Positions 7,953 through 16,577 of a stretch of DNA of 64,000 bases are shown here, one piece after another. A model generated the notes under the pieces. The model made no database searches, was not told the DNA's origin, and saw only the letters and a list, made by a program, of their open reading frames with translations. Within the stretch, counting starts at the first letter, position 1. The number at the start of each line of letters is the position of its first letter. Source of the DNA: Indibacter alkaliphilus LW1 (lineage in GTDB: Bacteria; Bacteroidota; Bacteroidia; Cytophagales; Cyclobacteriaceae); the NCBI RefSeq assembly GCF_000295935.2, contig NZ_ALWO02000023.1:248001-312000 (forward strand), written 5' to 3'. Both the position numbers and the translations under genes were made by a program.

Positions 7953-8861
7953 ATGAAAAAGCTTTTACTAGTATGTTTTTACCTTGGATTTGTATTTTCT
8001 GTATTTGCTCAGGACGAAGAGCTTATTGATACACTAGAGGAGGGACTGGAACCTCAGGATACCACTTATTGGGATGCAGGATTTAGCATTGGTTTAAATT
8101 TCAATCAAGCTGCTTTTAGTGGCAACTGGAAGGCTGGAGGTGTTAACTCTGTAGCGTTTGGATCAATAGCCACAGGAAAAGCAAATTATGCCAAAGGAAA
8201 ATGGTCATGGGACAATCAAATGGAAATGATATATGGTGTTGTCAAAAATGAAGGACAGGAAATGAGGAAGTCAAATGACAGGATTTTCCTGGATTCCAAA
8301 GTTGGGTACCAAGTGTCTGACCATTGGAGTTATTTTGGATCACTTAATTTTATCACACAATTTGCTGATGGTTTCGATTTTGGAGGCGACGAACCTGTAT
8401 TGATTTCAGGTTTCTTTGCACCCGCATTTATCATGGCAGGCGTAGGTATGGAATATAAACCCAATGATAATTTTGCTTTGCGGATAGCGCCTATCTCTCC
8501 AAGATTGACTGTAGTCAACAGGCCGGAAATTGCCGATAATGTTCCTGAAAATTATGGTGTTCCTATTGGCAGTAGGGTAAGAACTGAATGGCTTGCTGCT
8601 CAGATTTTCATGACTTACAACAAGGACATAACAGAAAACCTATCCATCAATACCAGGTATCAGTTGTTTGCAAATTATGAAACCCTTGCTTTCAATACCA
8701 TTGACCATAGATTGGACATTACGGTGATTGCCAAAATCACAGAATGGGTAGATGTTACTTTTACAAGTATCAATGTTTATGATATAGATATGGATCCAGG
8801 AATACAGTATAGCCAAGCTTTGGCATTAGGTATTCTGTATAAAGTAGGTAACAAAAAGTAG
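7953..8861 (+). CDS. DUF3078 outer-membrane beta-barrel protein
   Basis: Secreted protein of 302 residues starting at ATG 7953 (MKKLLLVCFYLGF). The signal peptide probably ends after VFAQ. An in-frame TTG at 7923 adds ten residues that would spoil the signal peptide. The mature part is rich in alternating-hydrophobic beta strands with the DUF3078 opening pattern (WDAGFSIGLNFNQAAFSGNWKAGG). It ends in a strand terminating LGILYKVGNKK. Function of the family is unknown. A strong terminator follows about 110 bp downstream. Confidence 0.85.
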   Translation: MKKLLLVCFYLGFVFSVFAQDEELIDTLEEGLEPQDTTYWDAGFSIGLNFNQAAFSGNWKAGGVNSVAFGSIATGKANYAKGKWSWDNQMEMIYGVVKNEGQEMRKSNDRIFLDSKVGYQVSDHWSYFGSLNFITQFADGFDFGGDEPVLISGFFAPAFIMAGVGMEYKPNDNFALRIAPISPRLTVVNRPEIADNVPENYGVPIGSRVRTEWLAAQIFMTYNKDITENLSINTRYQLFANYETLAFNTIDHRLDITVIAKITEWVDVTFTSINVYDIDMDPGIQYSQALALGILYKVGNKK

Positions 8862-8968
8862 GTGCTTATTTACCTTTTTGTTAAAATATTTTGAAATTTA
8901 TATTTATGTAGTATTTTTGTTTCAATTGTGGTAGTTAAATAATAGTTGGTTTAGTTTTCATATAAAGG

Positions 8969-8993
8969 GCAGGAGACATTCTCCTGCTTTTTT
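8969..8993 (+). terminator. Intrinsic terminator of the DUF3078 gene
   Basis: GCAGGAGA (8969-8976) pairs with TCTCCTGC (8980-8987) around a very tight loop, followed by six T. Confidence 0.85.
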
Positions 8994-8997
8994 ACTT

Positions 8998-9029
8998 AAA
9001 AAAAAAGCAACCTTTAAACAGGTTGCTTT
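8998..9029 (-). terminator. Intrinsic terminator of the universal stress protein gene
   Basis: AAAGCAACC/GGTTGCTTT stem over an 8-nt loop; on the minus strand it runs into nine T. It stands back to back with the plus-strand terminator just before it. Confidence 0.9.
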
Positions 9030-9058
9030 ATTAATATGAAATCTAGCTTTTATCTAAA

Positions 9059-9895
9059 CTATTTTTTTGTTTTTCTAATACTGATCACTGGCAGATCAGT
9101 CATTGAAATCAGATTTTCAGTGATACTGGGGGAGAAGTATTGCATCAGGTCAGACTTTCCAAAGGTAATCACTGCGATTCCATCCGCTTTGAGTTTATCT
9201 GCAAATTGAAGAATTCCTCTTTCTTCTTTAAAGGCATCGATGATGTTGATATCATAATTGTAATTGCCAAACTCATCCATAAAGGACTTTCCTATTGCCT
9301 CAATATCATTTGTTTCCATAAAATATGTAGGCGTATTGACGAAGAGCACATGTAATTTGGCTCCTAATTCTTCAGCTAACTTTTCTATTACCCCAAAAGA
9401 TGCTCCGGTTTCCTCTTTGAAGTTAGTAGCAAAGATCAGGTTCTGAACTTCCCGCTTTTCATTTTCCTCTTTGACCACCACCACAGGGATTTCGGATCTT
9501 CGCAATACGCTGTAAGTATTTGTGCCCAGCATGTGCTCTTTGAAGCCGTAGCTTCCATGGGAACCCATGACTACCATGTCTATTTTTTCTGTTTCAATAA
9601 AGGTATGAATCCTTTCATTGCCATAATTGTACACGAGTATCTTAGATGCTTTTACTCCTGATTTTTCAGCTTCCATAACCAAGTTGCTGAGTTCTTTTTT
9701 GGCCTTACCAATCAATTTTTTGGTTTCAGGAAAGAGGTTCTCCTGATCGTTGGTCAGCTTGGACCAATTGACTGGTGTGATGATGATGTGCAGATAAACC
9801 AATTCCGCATTGGTTTTCTTGGCTAATACCAGTCCATAATTTTCTGCAGCTTTTGCACAGGCGGAAAAATCGGTGGGGATAAGAATCTTTTTCAT
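9059..9895 (-). CDS. Tandem universal stress protein (UspA family)
   Basis: A 278-residue cytoplasmic protein with two UspA domains. Domain 1 is MKKILIPTDFSACAKAAENY through VVMGSHGSYGFKEHMLGTNTYSVLRRSEIPVVVV, with the ATP-binding pattern G-x2-G-x9-G recognisable in GSHGSYGFKEHMLGTNT. Domain 2 (about residue 150 on) is divergent and lacks a clean ATP motif, ending TDLPVISIRK. I chose ATG 9895 because the domain begins there; an ATG ten codons upstream adds nothing conserved. It has its own terminator and is flanked by tRNA-Arg. Confidence 0.92.
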   Translation of the reverse strand: MKKILIPTDFSACAKAAENYGLVLAKKTNAELVYLHIIITPVNWSKLTNDQENLFPETKKLIGKAKKELSNLVMEAEKSGVKASKILVYNYGNERIHTFIETEKIDMVVMGSHGSYGFKEHMLGTNTYSVLRRSEIPVVVVKEENEKREVQNLIFATNFKEETGASFGVIEKLAEELGAKLHVLFVNTPTYFMETNDIEAIGKSFMDEFGNYNYDINIIDAFKEERGILQFADKLKADGIAVITFGKSDLMQYFSPSITENLISMTDLPVISIRKTKK

Positions 9896-9992
9896 GGTTT
9901 CTATATTTGTGGTTCTACTTTTCACTTTTAAAGGTACCTTGAAAACCTTTCCTATTACATGCTAAAAATCATTGGCAAATATGATAAAAGTC

Positions 9993-10028
9993 AAAAAAAA
10001 GACCACCTGAATTTCAGGTGGTCTTTTT
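9993..10028 (-). terminator. Intrinsic terminator of the tRNA-Arg transcript
   Basis: Perfect 10-bp stem GACCACCTGA/TCAGGTGGTC (10001-10010 with 10014-10023), flanked by A-runs and T-runs. On the minus strand eight T follow, directly after the tRNA gene. Confidence 0.92.
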
Positions 10029-10029
10029 G

Positions 10030-10103
10030 TGCACTCGGAAGGATTCGAACCCTCAACCCTCGGAGCCGAAATCCGATATTCTATCCAGTTGAACTACGAG
10101 TGC
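10030..10103 (-). tRNA. tRNA-Arg (anticodon UCG)
   Basis: Complete cloverleaf on the minus strand: acceptor GCACTCG/CGAGTGC, D-stem GTTC/GAAT, anticodon stem TCGGA/TCCGA with loop TTTCGGC (anticodon TCG, reading CGA and CGG codons), variable GGGTT, T-stem GAGGG/CCTTC with TTCGAAT. Discriminator base is A. The 3' CCA is not encoded and must be added after transcription. A strong terminator follows immediately. Confidence 0.95.
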
Positions 10104-10134
10104 TAAAACTAAGGACTTTGTCCTTAGCAAATAT

Positions 10135-11346
10135 TTATGATATTGCAGCTCTTACTTTTTCAGCAGCTTCTTTCAAAGTGATCGCAGAAGAAACTTTCAA
10201 GCCGGATTCATCTATGATTTTGGCTCCTTCTTCAGCATTTGTGCCTTGAAGTCTTACAATAATAGGAACTGGAATGTCTCCAATAGACTTATACGCCTCT
10301 ACCACACCGTTTGCTATTCTGTCGCATCTTACAATACCACCGAAAACATTAATCAATATGGCTTTAACATTAGGGTCTTGAAGTATAATTCTAAAACCTG
10401 CCTCAACTGTAGTGGCATTTGCACCGCCTCCAACATCAAGGAAGTTGGCCGGCTCTCCACCAGAAAGCTTGATCATATCCATGGTAGCCATGGCCAAACC
10501 AGCACCGTTTACCATGCAACCAACGTTTCCGTCAAGCTTAACATAGTTTAGGTCAGACTTTCCTGCCTCAACTTCCAAAGGATCTTCTTCTGCCAAATCT
10601 CTTAATTCTGCCAAATCTTTATGTCTGTATAGTGCATTGTCGTCAAGATTTACCTTGGCATCAACTGCCAGGATTTTATCATCAGAAGTTTTCAACACAG
10701 GGTTGATTTCAAACTGAGAAGCATCGGATCCAATGTATGCATTGTATAGCGCGCTGATGAATTTTACCATTTCTTTAAAGGCATTACCTTCCAAACCAAG
10801 TTTGAAAGCTACTTTTCTAGCCTGGAAACCTTGAAGCCCCACTTTTGGATCTACCCATTCTTTGATGATTTTTTCGGGAGTTTTTTCTGCAACTTCTTCG
10901 ATGTCCATTCCACCTTCAGTAGATGCCATGATTACATTGCAGCCTTTTGCCCTGTCCAAAAGTATCGATAGATAATATTCTTTAGGTTCGGAATCACCAG
11001 GATAATATACATCCTCAGCTACCAATATTTTATTTACTTTTTTACCTTCTTCACCGGTTTGTATGGTTACCAAAGTTCCTCCAAGGATGTTTTTGGCTTT
11101 TTCAGGTACATCCTCAAGCTTTTTGGCAAGGACCACCCCGTTAGAGCCAGTTTCTTTTACCTTGCCTTTTCCTCTTCCACCTGCGTGGATTTGGGCCTTG
11201 ATCACGTACCAGGAAGTACCTGTTTCTGCACTTAGTTTTTTGGCTGCTTTGAGTGCCCCCTCAGGACTGTCAGTAACGACTCCTTCCTGAATGCGTACAC
11301 CGTAGCTCTTCAAAAGTTCTTTTGCTTGATATTCGTGTATATTCAT
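10135..11346 (-). CDS. sucC: Succinate-CoA ligase (ADP/GDP-forming) subunit beta
   Basis: Beta subunit of succinyl-CoA synthetase, a TCA-cycle enzyme making ATP or GTP from succinyl-CoA with subunit SucD, which is not in this window. At 403 residues it has normal length. It opens with the family N-terminus MNIHEYQAKELLKSYGV. The ATP-grasp part has KAQIHAGGRGKGKVKE and FEINPVLKTSDDKILAVDAK. The C-terminal CoA-ligase part has GNVGCMVNGAGLAMATMD, ANFLDVGGGA and INVFGGIVRCD. A TTG/TAACTTCG pair upstream is a plausible promoter. Confidence 0.97.
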   Translation of the reverse strand: MNIHEYQAKELLKSYGVRIQEGVVTDSPEGALKAAKKLSAETGTSWYVIKAQIHAGGRGKGKVKETGSNGVVLAKKLEDVPEKAKNILGGTLVTIQTGEEGKKVNKILVAEDVYYPGDSEPKEYYLSILLDRAKGCNVIMASTEGGMDIEEVAEKTPEKIIKEWVDPKVGLQGFQARKVAFKLGLEGNAFKEMVKFISALYNAYIGSDASQFEINPVLKTSDDKILAVDAKVNLDDNALYRHKDLAELRDLAEEDPLEVEAGKSDLNYVKLDGNVGCMVNGAGLAMATMDMIKLSGGEPANFLDVGGGANATTVEAGFRIILQDPNVKAILINVFGGIVRCDRIANGVVEAYKSIGDIPVPIIVRLQGTNAEEGAKIIDESGLKVSSAITLKEAAEKVRAAIS

Positions 11347-11365
11347 CCTTGTGAAAATTTTTGCC

Positions 11366-11396
11366 CGAAGTTAAGCCCTTCATATTGATTTTTCAA
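11366..11396 (-). promoter_or_regulatory. Candidate promoter of sucC (-33 TTG, -7 TAACTTCG)
   Basis: On the minus strand a TTG (11394-11396) is separated by 20 nt from TAACTTCG (11366-11373), one mismatch from the Bacteroidetes -7 consensus TAnnTTTG, with the sucC ATG 19 nt further on. Spacing fits the family promoter; no experimental support is visible. Confidence 0.35.
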
Positions 11397-11485
11397 GCTA
11401 ACCTTTCCTCTTTTTGGGAAATAAATGGCATTTTTGGCTCTACATACCTATGTTTATATTTTAAAATTTTTCACCAAAATAAATT

Positions 11486-12163
11486 ATGCTCAAGGCAAAA
11501 GGGGTTCAAAAACACTACGGCGACTTACATGTATTGAAAGGTGTGGATGTAGAAATATCTGATAATGAAGTTGTTTCCATAGTGGGAGCTTCAGGTGCAG
11601 GTAAAAGCACACTTTTGCACATTCTGGGAACATTAGATAAGGCTGACCAAGGAGAGGTCTGGATTGGAAATACCTTAATTACAAAATTAAAAGGGGATAA
11701 GCTCGCCGAATTCAGGAATACACAGATTGGCTTTATTTTTCAGTTTCATAACCTTCTTCCTGAATTTACGGCTGAAGAGAATATGTTAATACCTGGCCTG
11801 ATAGCGGGAAAAGGCGAAAAGGAGTTGAGAACTAGAGCTGCAGATTTGGCTAAGCTATTGGGCTTTCATGGCCGCTTAGACCATAAGCCTTCGGAGCTAT
11901 CCGGTGGAGAACAGCAACGTGTGGCTGTGGCAAGAGCTTTGATCAACAATCCTAAAATTATCTTTGCAGACGAGCCAAGTGGAAATCTTGACTCCAAAAA
12001 TGCAGAAGCACTACATAAGTTGTTTTTTACCCTAAGAGAGAATTTTGGGCAATCTTTTGTAATCGTCACTCACAATCAGGAGTTGGCGCAAATGGCGGAC
12101 AGAACCCTAACCATGCAGGATGGTAAAATCCTGTCCGATATCAAAAAGGGCATCCCTACATAA
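11486..12163 (+). CDS. lolD: ABC transporter ATP-binding protein, LolD/MacB type
   Basis: A 225-residue ATPase subunit of a LolCDE-type lipoprotein-release transporter. All ABC motifs are present: Walker A GASGAGKST, Q-loop FQFHNLLPEFTAEEN (the NLLPEF wording is typical of LolD), signature LSGGEQQRVAVARAL, Walker B IIFADEPSGNLDS and switch VTHN. No permease gene is adjacent, so the partner must be elsewhere. Start is ATG (MLKAKGVQKHYG). Function in lipoprotein sorting is inferred from family resemblance; MacB-type efflux is the alternative. Confidence 0.85.
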   Translation: MLKAKGVQKHYGDLHVLKGVDVEISDNEVVSIVGASGAGKSTLLHILGTLDKADQGEVWIGNTLITKLKGDKLAEFRNTQIGFIFQFHNLLPEFTAEENMLIPGLIAGKGEKELRTRAADLAKLLGFHGRLDHKPSELSGGEQQRVAVARALINNPKIIFADEPSGNLDSKNAEALHKLFFTLRENFGQSFVIVTHNQELAQMADRTLTMQDGKILSDIKKGIPT

Positions 12164-12173
12164 TTGGGATATT

Positions 12174-12623
12174 TTACCTGGAGACATTTACATCCGTAAA
12201 TTTCCCCTCTGTGATGCTGATATTGTTCCCCGAACCCAAGGCAGGCCTGGCTGTAAAGCTAAATGTTCCTGAAATCTTATTTCCTTCAAATTTGCTGATT
12301 GTCAAGGTTCCGGAGTTTGCCATGTAAACAGTTTGGTTTTGGTCTGTGTAGGAAGCTACATTTGCCAGATCATAAGTACCTGCTTTGTCATCCATAATGG
12401 TAATAGAAATTGCAGATCTGTTTGTTGCCCCCGCAGCAATACTGGTAGTAGTGATACCAGCTACTCCTACAACTTGGGAATTTCCGGAGCCTTTCCAATC
12501 AGTACCGTCGATTTTGGCTTCCACATTCATTGCCCCATTGGGTGTGTCATCATTTTCACAGGAAACAAACAAAAAGGAACCTGCAAAAAGAGCTAAGAGG
12601 ATTAAAGATTTTAGTTTTTTCAT
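12174..12623 (-). CDS. DUF6252-like lipoprotein
   Basis: A 149-residue lipoprotein with signal MKKLKSLILLALFAGSFLF and lipobox FVSC. The mature part (NVEAKIDGTDWKGSG, SAISITIMDDKAGTYDL, GTLTISKFEGNKISGTFSF) matches a Bacteroidetes family of small beta-sandwich lipoproteins labelled DUF6252, with unknown function. Start is ATG at 12623. It converges on lolD with only 10 bp between stop codons. Confidence 0.75.
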   Translation of the reverse strand: MKKLKSLILLALFAGSFLFVSCENDDTPNGAMNVEAKIDGTDWKGSGNSQVVGVAGITTTSIAAGATNRSAISITIMDDKAGTYDLANVASYTDQNQTVYMANSGTLTISKFEGNKISGTFSFTARPALGSGNNISITEGKFTDVNVSR

Positions 12624-12716
12624 TGGTAGAATTTTTTTTGATAAAATTCCACATTCAAACCTTCTAATAGTATACCTCGCAAAACGGATTTTTATATCCG
12701 TGCTACTGGGTATTCC

Positions 12717-13163
12717 TTATTGAATTTGTTTCATCATACTTTCCACATGAGACTTGGATTCAAACATATCTGAATGGACTGCTGCTATTCTGTGTTCTTT
12801 ATCCAGGAAATAAGTGATCCTCTTCGGCATTCTCACAATTGGTATCAGGGCATCGTAAGCCTTACAAACCCTGCCATCCAAATCACTCAATAAGTCGAAA
12901 GGAAGATCGTATTCTGCTTTGAAGCTCAAGTGGGTTTTGATATCATCTCTACTGATACCAAAAACAGGAATATCCAACTCCCTGAAAGCAGAGAACTGAT
13001 CCCTGAAATCACAGGCTTCTTTGCTACAAACCCTGGTAAAATCTTTGGGATAAAAATATATGATGCAAGCCTTTCCCTTACAGTCCTGACTTAGTGTAAA
13101 CTTTTCACCATTGGTTGAGGGAAGTGTAAAATCCGGTGCTTTTGATCCTTTTTTTAATGCCAT
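12717..13163 (-). CDS. Peroxiredoxin, thioredoxin-dependent (AhpC/TSA, BCP-like)
   Basis: A 148-residue cytoplasmic peroxidase reducing H2O2 and organic peroxides. I chose ATG 13163 (MALKKGSKAPDFTLPST), where the conserved domain begins; the longer frame to 13328 overlaps the divergent permease gene and is not coding-like. The peroxidatic Cys sits in YFYPKDFTRVCSKEACDFRD, where the usual PxxxTxxC is PKDFTRVC. A second Cys five residues later (CSKEAC) is the BCP-type resolving position. The late part (GISRDDIKTHLSFKAEYDLPFDLLSD) is typical of BCP/PrxQ. Confidence 0.9.
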   Translation of the reverse strand: MALKKGSKAPDFTLPSTNGEKFTLSQDCKGKACIIYFYPKDFTRVCSKEACDFRDQFSAFRELDIPVFGISRDDIKTHLSFKAEYDLPFDLLSDLDGRVCKAYDALIPIVRMPKRITYFLDKEHRIAAVHSDMFESKSHVESMMKQIQ

Positions 13164-13304
13164 AGTTTCAAATGTTTTCAAGTATATCAGACTTAACAAG
13201 GGAATTGTCGGTAAGTTTGTTTCATTAGATGAAAAAAAGCAACAGTATTGAACCCATTCAGAGTATTTTTCCTTAACCTTTAGATATTTAAAAAAACAGA
13301 AGTT

Positions 13305-14129
13305 TTGATCAATAAAAGTGTTCAGCACATGTTACTGGCGGGATTTTTATTTTCCCTGATGAATGTTGCCGTCAAACTCGTCCCTCATATACCAGCAATT
13401 GAAATAATTCTTTTCCGATCTTTATTCAGCCTTGTCTTTACTTACCTCTTACTGAGAAAAAAGGAAGTTCCTGTTTTGGGTAATAACAAGAAACTTTTGA
13501 TCATGAGAGGTATAGTAGGTTCAATTGGACTTATAGCTTTTTTTTATACCCTTCAAAGAATCCCTCTAGCCAGTGCAGTTACTTTAAATTATTTAGCACC
13601 TGTTTTCACAACCATACTGGGAATATTTATTGTAAAGGAAAAAGTGAGAGCGCGTCAGTTTTTATATTTTGCAATCTCATTTGTTGGGGTATTGATTATT
13701 GAAGGTTTTGATCCCAGAATTTCTCTGGTTGACCTTTCAATTGCCCTCATTGCTTCTTTGGCTATGGGCTTGGCCTATAACATCATCCGAAAGCTCAACA
13801 CAAGTGAGCACCCATTGGTCATCATGATCTATTTTCCTATGATTACCTTACCCATTGCTACGGGAATCAGTGCACTTATTTGGGTACAGCCGATCGGATG
13901 GGACTGGGTTATTTTACTCGCAATTGGGGTTTTGACCCAATTTGCCCAATATTTCCTTACCCTTGCATATCAAAATGCCAAAGTTGCAAAAATATCCAGC
14001 CTGAGCTATCTGAGTATAGTCTACGCACTTGTTTTCGGATTTATAATTTTTGGAGAGACCTTCAATCTGGTTACTTATTTGGGAATGGCCTTGGTACTTT
14101 CGGGTGTTATTTTAAATATTAGGAAGTAA
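13305..14129 (+). CDS. EamA/DMT-superfamily permease
   Basis: Inner-membrane protein of 274 residues with about ten hydrophobic helices arranged as two EamA halves (repeat 1 about residues 8-130, repeat 2 about 145-272). It belongs to the drug/metabolite transporter superfamily; the substrate cannot be read. Start is TTG 13305 (INKSVQHMLLAGFLF) or ATG 13329; the conserved domain begins between them. The pncB ATG lies 44 bp downstream on the same strand, so it may be cotranscribed with the NAD-salvage genes and could import a precursor. That role is inference only. Confidence 0.85.
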   Translation: MINKSVQHMLLAGFLFSLMNVAVKLVPHIPAIEIILFRSLFSLVFTYLLLRKKEVPVLGNNKKLLIMRGIVGSIGLIAFFYTLQRIPLASAVTLNYLAPVFTTILGIFIVKEKVRARQFLYFAISFVGVLIIEGFDPRISLVDLSIALIASLAMGLAYNIIRKLNTSEHPLVIMIYFPMITLPIATGISALIWVQPIGWDWVILLAIGVLTQFAQYFLTLAYQNAKVAKISSLSYLSIVYALVFGFIIFGETFNLVTYLGMALVLSGVILNIRK

Positions 14130-14173
14130 GTTTGTTGCAAAACCTTATTTTTGACTTACACTTATATCAGCGC

Positions 14174-15658
14174 ATGAAAATCACCAAAGATCTTTATCAA
14201 AGCTCCCTGGCACTCTTAACAGATTTTTACCAATTGACTATGGCTTATGCCTATTGGAAATCCGGAAAAGCTGAACAAGAGGCTGTCTTCAATTTATTTT
14301 TCCGAAAGAATCCATTTCAGGGGGGCTATACCATTGCTGCAGGCCTAGATTACATCATTGATTATTGTAGAAATTTCCGTTTTGATGATGCCGATTTGCA
14401 TTATTTGGCAGAGATGAAAAATGCTGATGGCCAGCTTACATTTGAAGCTGAATTTATCGAATACCTAAGAGATCTTGATTTTTCCTGTGATATAGATGCT
14501 GTTGAAGAAGGAACGGTTGTTTTTCCAAACATCCCTATCATCCGGGTAAAAGGGCCATTGATACAATGTCAGCTTCTTGAAACACCACTTCTGAACATTG
14601 TGAACTTTCAGACTTTAATTGCCACCAAGGCATCAAGAATTACATTGGCTGCCAAAGGAGATTCAGTACTTGAGTTTGGATTGAGAAGGGCACAGGGAAT
14701 TGACGGTGCCTTAGCAGCAAGCAGAGCATCTTATATAGGTGGCTGTTCCGCAACCAGTAACGTGATGGCCGGGAAGCTATTTGGAATTCCTGTTTCAGGT
14801 ACACATGCACATAGTTGGATCATGTCCTTTGATTCCGAACTGGAAGCATTTCATGCTTATGCAGATGCTTTTCCTGATAAGTGTGTCTTTTTGGTGGATA
14901 CTTATGATACAGTAAATGGAATCAAAAATGCCATAGAAGTGGGGAAATCTTTGCGTGAAAAAGGAAAGGAAATGCTGGGGATAAGGATAGATTCAGGAGA
15001 CTTGGCCTATTACAGTAATATTGCCCGGGAAATGTTAGACGAAGCCGGCTTTAGAAATGCCAAAATCGTTGCTTCCAATGACCTGGATGAACAAATCATT
15101 ACTTCGCTCAAGGTCCAAGAAGCCTCAATAGATGTTTGGGGAGTAGGGACCAAATTGGTTACGGCTTACGACCAACCTGCTTTGGGCGCAGTATACAAGC
15201 TTGCGGCTGTAAAACTGGAGTCCGGAGTGTGGGAGCCCAAAGTAAAAGTATCCCAGCAATCCATTAAGATCAATATCCCAGGAAAACATGGCGTAGTAAG
15301 ATTTATCAAAAATGGGAAGGCATTAGCAGATATGATTTTTCTGGATGAGGCTCATGAAGAAAGAAATGCTTATGTAATCATTGACCCCAATGATCCTACC
15401 AAACGAAAGAAAATTAATGTCAATGGTTTGGAAAGGGAATTACTTCTAAAACCTATCTTTAGGGCAGGAGAGAAAATTTATAATAGACCCGGAATCAAGC
15501 AAATCAGGGAAAATGCACAAAAAAATCTTTTACTTTTTGATAAGGCGCACAAGAGGTTTGTCAATCCCCATATCTATCCTGTTGGTCTTGAAGAAAACCT
15601 ATATCAAATGAGAACAGAGTTGGTTTTGAAGATGAAAAATTATGACAATGAGCAATAA
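14174..15658 (+). CDS. pncB: Nicotinate phosphoribosyltransferase
   Basis: Joins nicotinate and PRPP to nicotinate mononucleotide (Preiss-Handler salvage), usually with ATP hydrolysis. It has 494 residues from ATG 14174 (MKITKDLYQSSLALLTDFYQ); the TTG at 14132 only adds unconserved sequence. Motifs: LLTDFYQLTMAYAYW, FGLRRAQGIDGALAASRASYIGG (the RRAQG substrate site), SGTHAHSWIMSF (the His that is phosphorylated in this family lies in this type of segment), GIRIDSGDLAYYS and ASNDLDE. The next gene overlaps its 3' end by 17 bp, indicating translational coupling. Confidence 0.96.
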   Translation: MKITKDLYQSSLALLTDFYQLTMAYAYWKSGKAEQEAVFNLFFRKNPFQGGYTIAAGLDYIIDYCRNFRFDDADLHYLAEMKNADGQLTFEAEFIEYLRDLDFSCDIDAVEEGTVVFPNIPIIRVKGPLIQCQLLETPLLNIVNFQTLIATKASRITLAAKGDSVLEFGLRRAQGIDGALAASRASYIGGCSATSNVMAGKLFGIPVSGTHAHSWIMSFDSELEAFHAYADAFPDKCVFLVDTYDTVNGIKNAIEVGKSLREKGKEMLGIRIDSGDLAYYSNIAREMLDEAGFRNAKIVASNDLDEQIITSLKVQEASIDVWGVGTKLVTAYDQPALGAVYKLAAVKLESGVWEPKVKVSQQSIKINIPGKHGVVRFIKNGKALADMIFLDEAHEERNAYVIIDPNDPTKRKKINVNGLERELLLKPIFRAGEKIYNRPGIKQIRENAQKNLLLFDKAHKRFVNPHIYPVGLEENLYQMRTELVLKMKNYDNEQ

Positions 15659-16571
15659 GATCATTTTCAGTACAAGAAAATACAGATACCTACAAGAGGA
15701 GGTCATTCAAAGGGGTGGTTTTCAAAAAGGAAAGATTGATGTCAAAACCTTTCCTGATGGAGAAAGGTATCAAAGAATACTAAGTCCTGTCAACGGCCAG
15801 GATGTGGTATTGATCGGGGGGACTGTTTCTGACACGGATACCCTGGAAATATATGATCTGGCTTACGCTTTAATCAAATATGGAGCACGGTCAATCCAAT
15901 TGTTTTTTCCATATTTTGGTTATTCTACCATGGAAAGAGCGATCAAAGCAGGTGAGGTTGTCACTGCAAAATCCAGGGCCGTTATGTTTTCTTCCCTTCC
16001 AAGGACGAGCTTAGGCAATCATTTTATTTTTTTTGACTTACATTCAGAAGGAATTCCTCATTATTTCGAAGGGCAAGCCTTGATCAATCATGTCTACTGC
16101 AAGCAAATTATAGTAGATGCTGCCAAAGATCTGGCAGACAACAGTTTTGTCATGGCTTGTACAGATGCGGGGAGGGCTAAGTGGGTAGAGTCATTGGCCA
16201 ATGAAATGGGAGTCAATGCAGCATTCATTTTCAAAAGAAGAATTTCCGGTGAAAAAACCGAGGTTACAAGCATTTCAGCTGATGTAGAAGGAATGGATGT
16301 GGTCATTTACGATGACATGATCAGGACAGGTGGTTCATTGATCAATGCTGCTAAAGCCTATAAAAATGCCGGTGCAAAGAAAATTTTCACCATTACTACT
16401 CACGGTTTGTTTACAGATGAAGCTTTGGAAAAAATCAAAGGATCAGGTGTTATTGAAAAGGTTGTAGCAACCAATTCCCATCCCAATTCATTTTTGGCCA
16501 AGCATCCAATCCTTAGGGTAGAAAGTTTGGCTCCACTGATCGTTGAACAAATTTTAGAAGAAAAAAAATAA
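15642..16571 (+). CDS. prs: Ribose-phosphate pyrophosphokinase paralogue (PRPP synthetase-like)
   Basis: A 309-residue PRPP-synthetase family protein. PRPP synthetase transfers pyrophosphate from ATP to ribose-5-phosphate. Conserved: FPDGERYQRI early, the catalytic KRR loop (FIFKRRISGEKTEV, about residues 197-210) and the PRPP loop VIYDDMIRTGGSLINAA (about 222-238). Divergent: the DLHAGQIQGFF metal/substrate segment reads DLHSEGIPHYF, and the PDxGG segment reads TDAGRAKW. Start is ATG 15642, with another ATG two codons later. It overlaps pncB by 17 bp and is 6 bp from pncA, so its product probably feeds PncB. A different substrate is possible given the divergence. Confidence 0.85.
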   Translation: MTMSNKIIFSTRKYRYLQEEVIQRGGFQKGKIDVKTFPDGERYQRILSPVNGQDVVLIGGTVSDTDTLEIYDLAYALIKYGARSIQLFFPYFGYSTMERAIKAGEVVTAKSRAVMFSSLPRTSLGNHFIFFDLHSEGIPHYFEGQALINHVYCKQIIVDAAKDLADNSFVMACTDAGRAKWVESLANEMGVNAAFIFKRRISGEKTEVTSISADVEGMDVVIYDDMIRTGGSLINAAKAYKNAGAKKIFTITTHGLFTDEALEKIKGSGVIEKVVATNSHPNSFLAKHPILRVESLAPLIVEQILEEKK

Positions 16572-16577
16572 AAAAAT

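Noticed and set aside
13164-13328. N-terminal extension of the peroxiredoxin
   Set aside because: The extra 55 residues are unlike the family and overlap the divergent permease start; the domain begins at ATG 13163.
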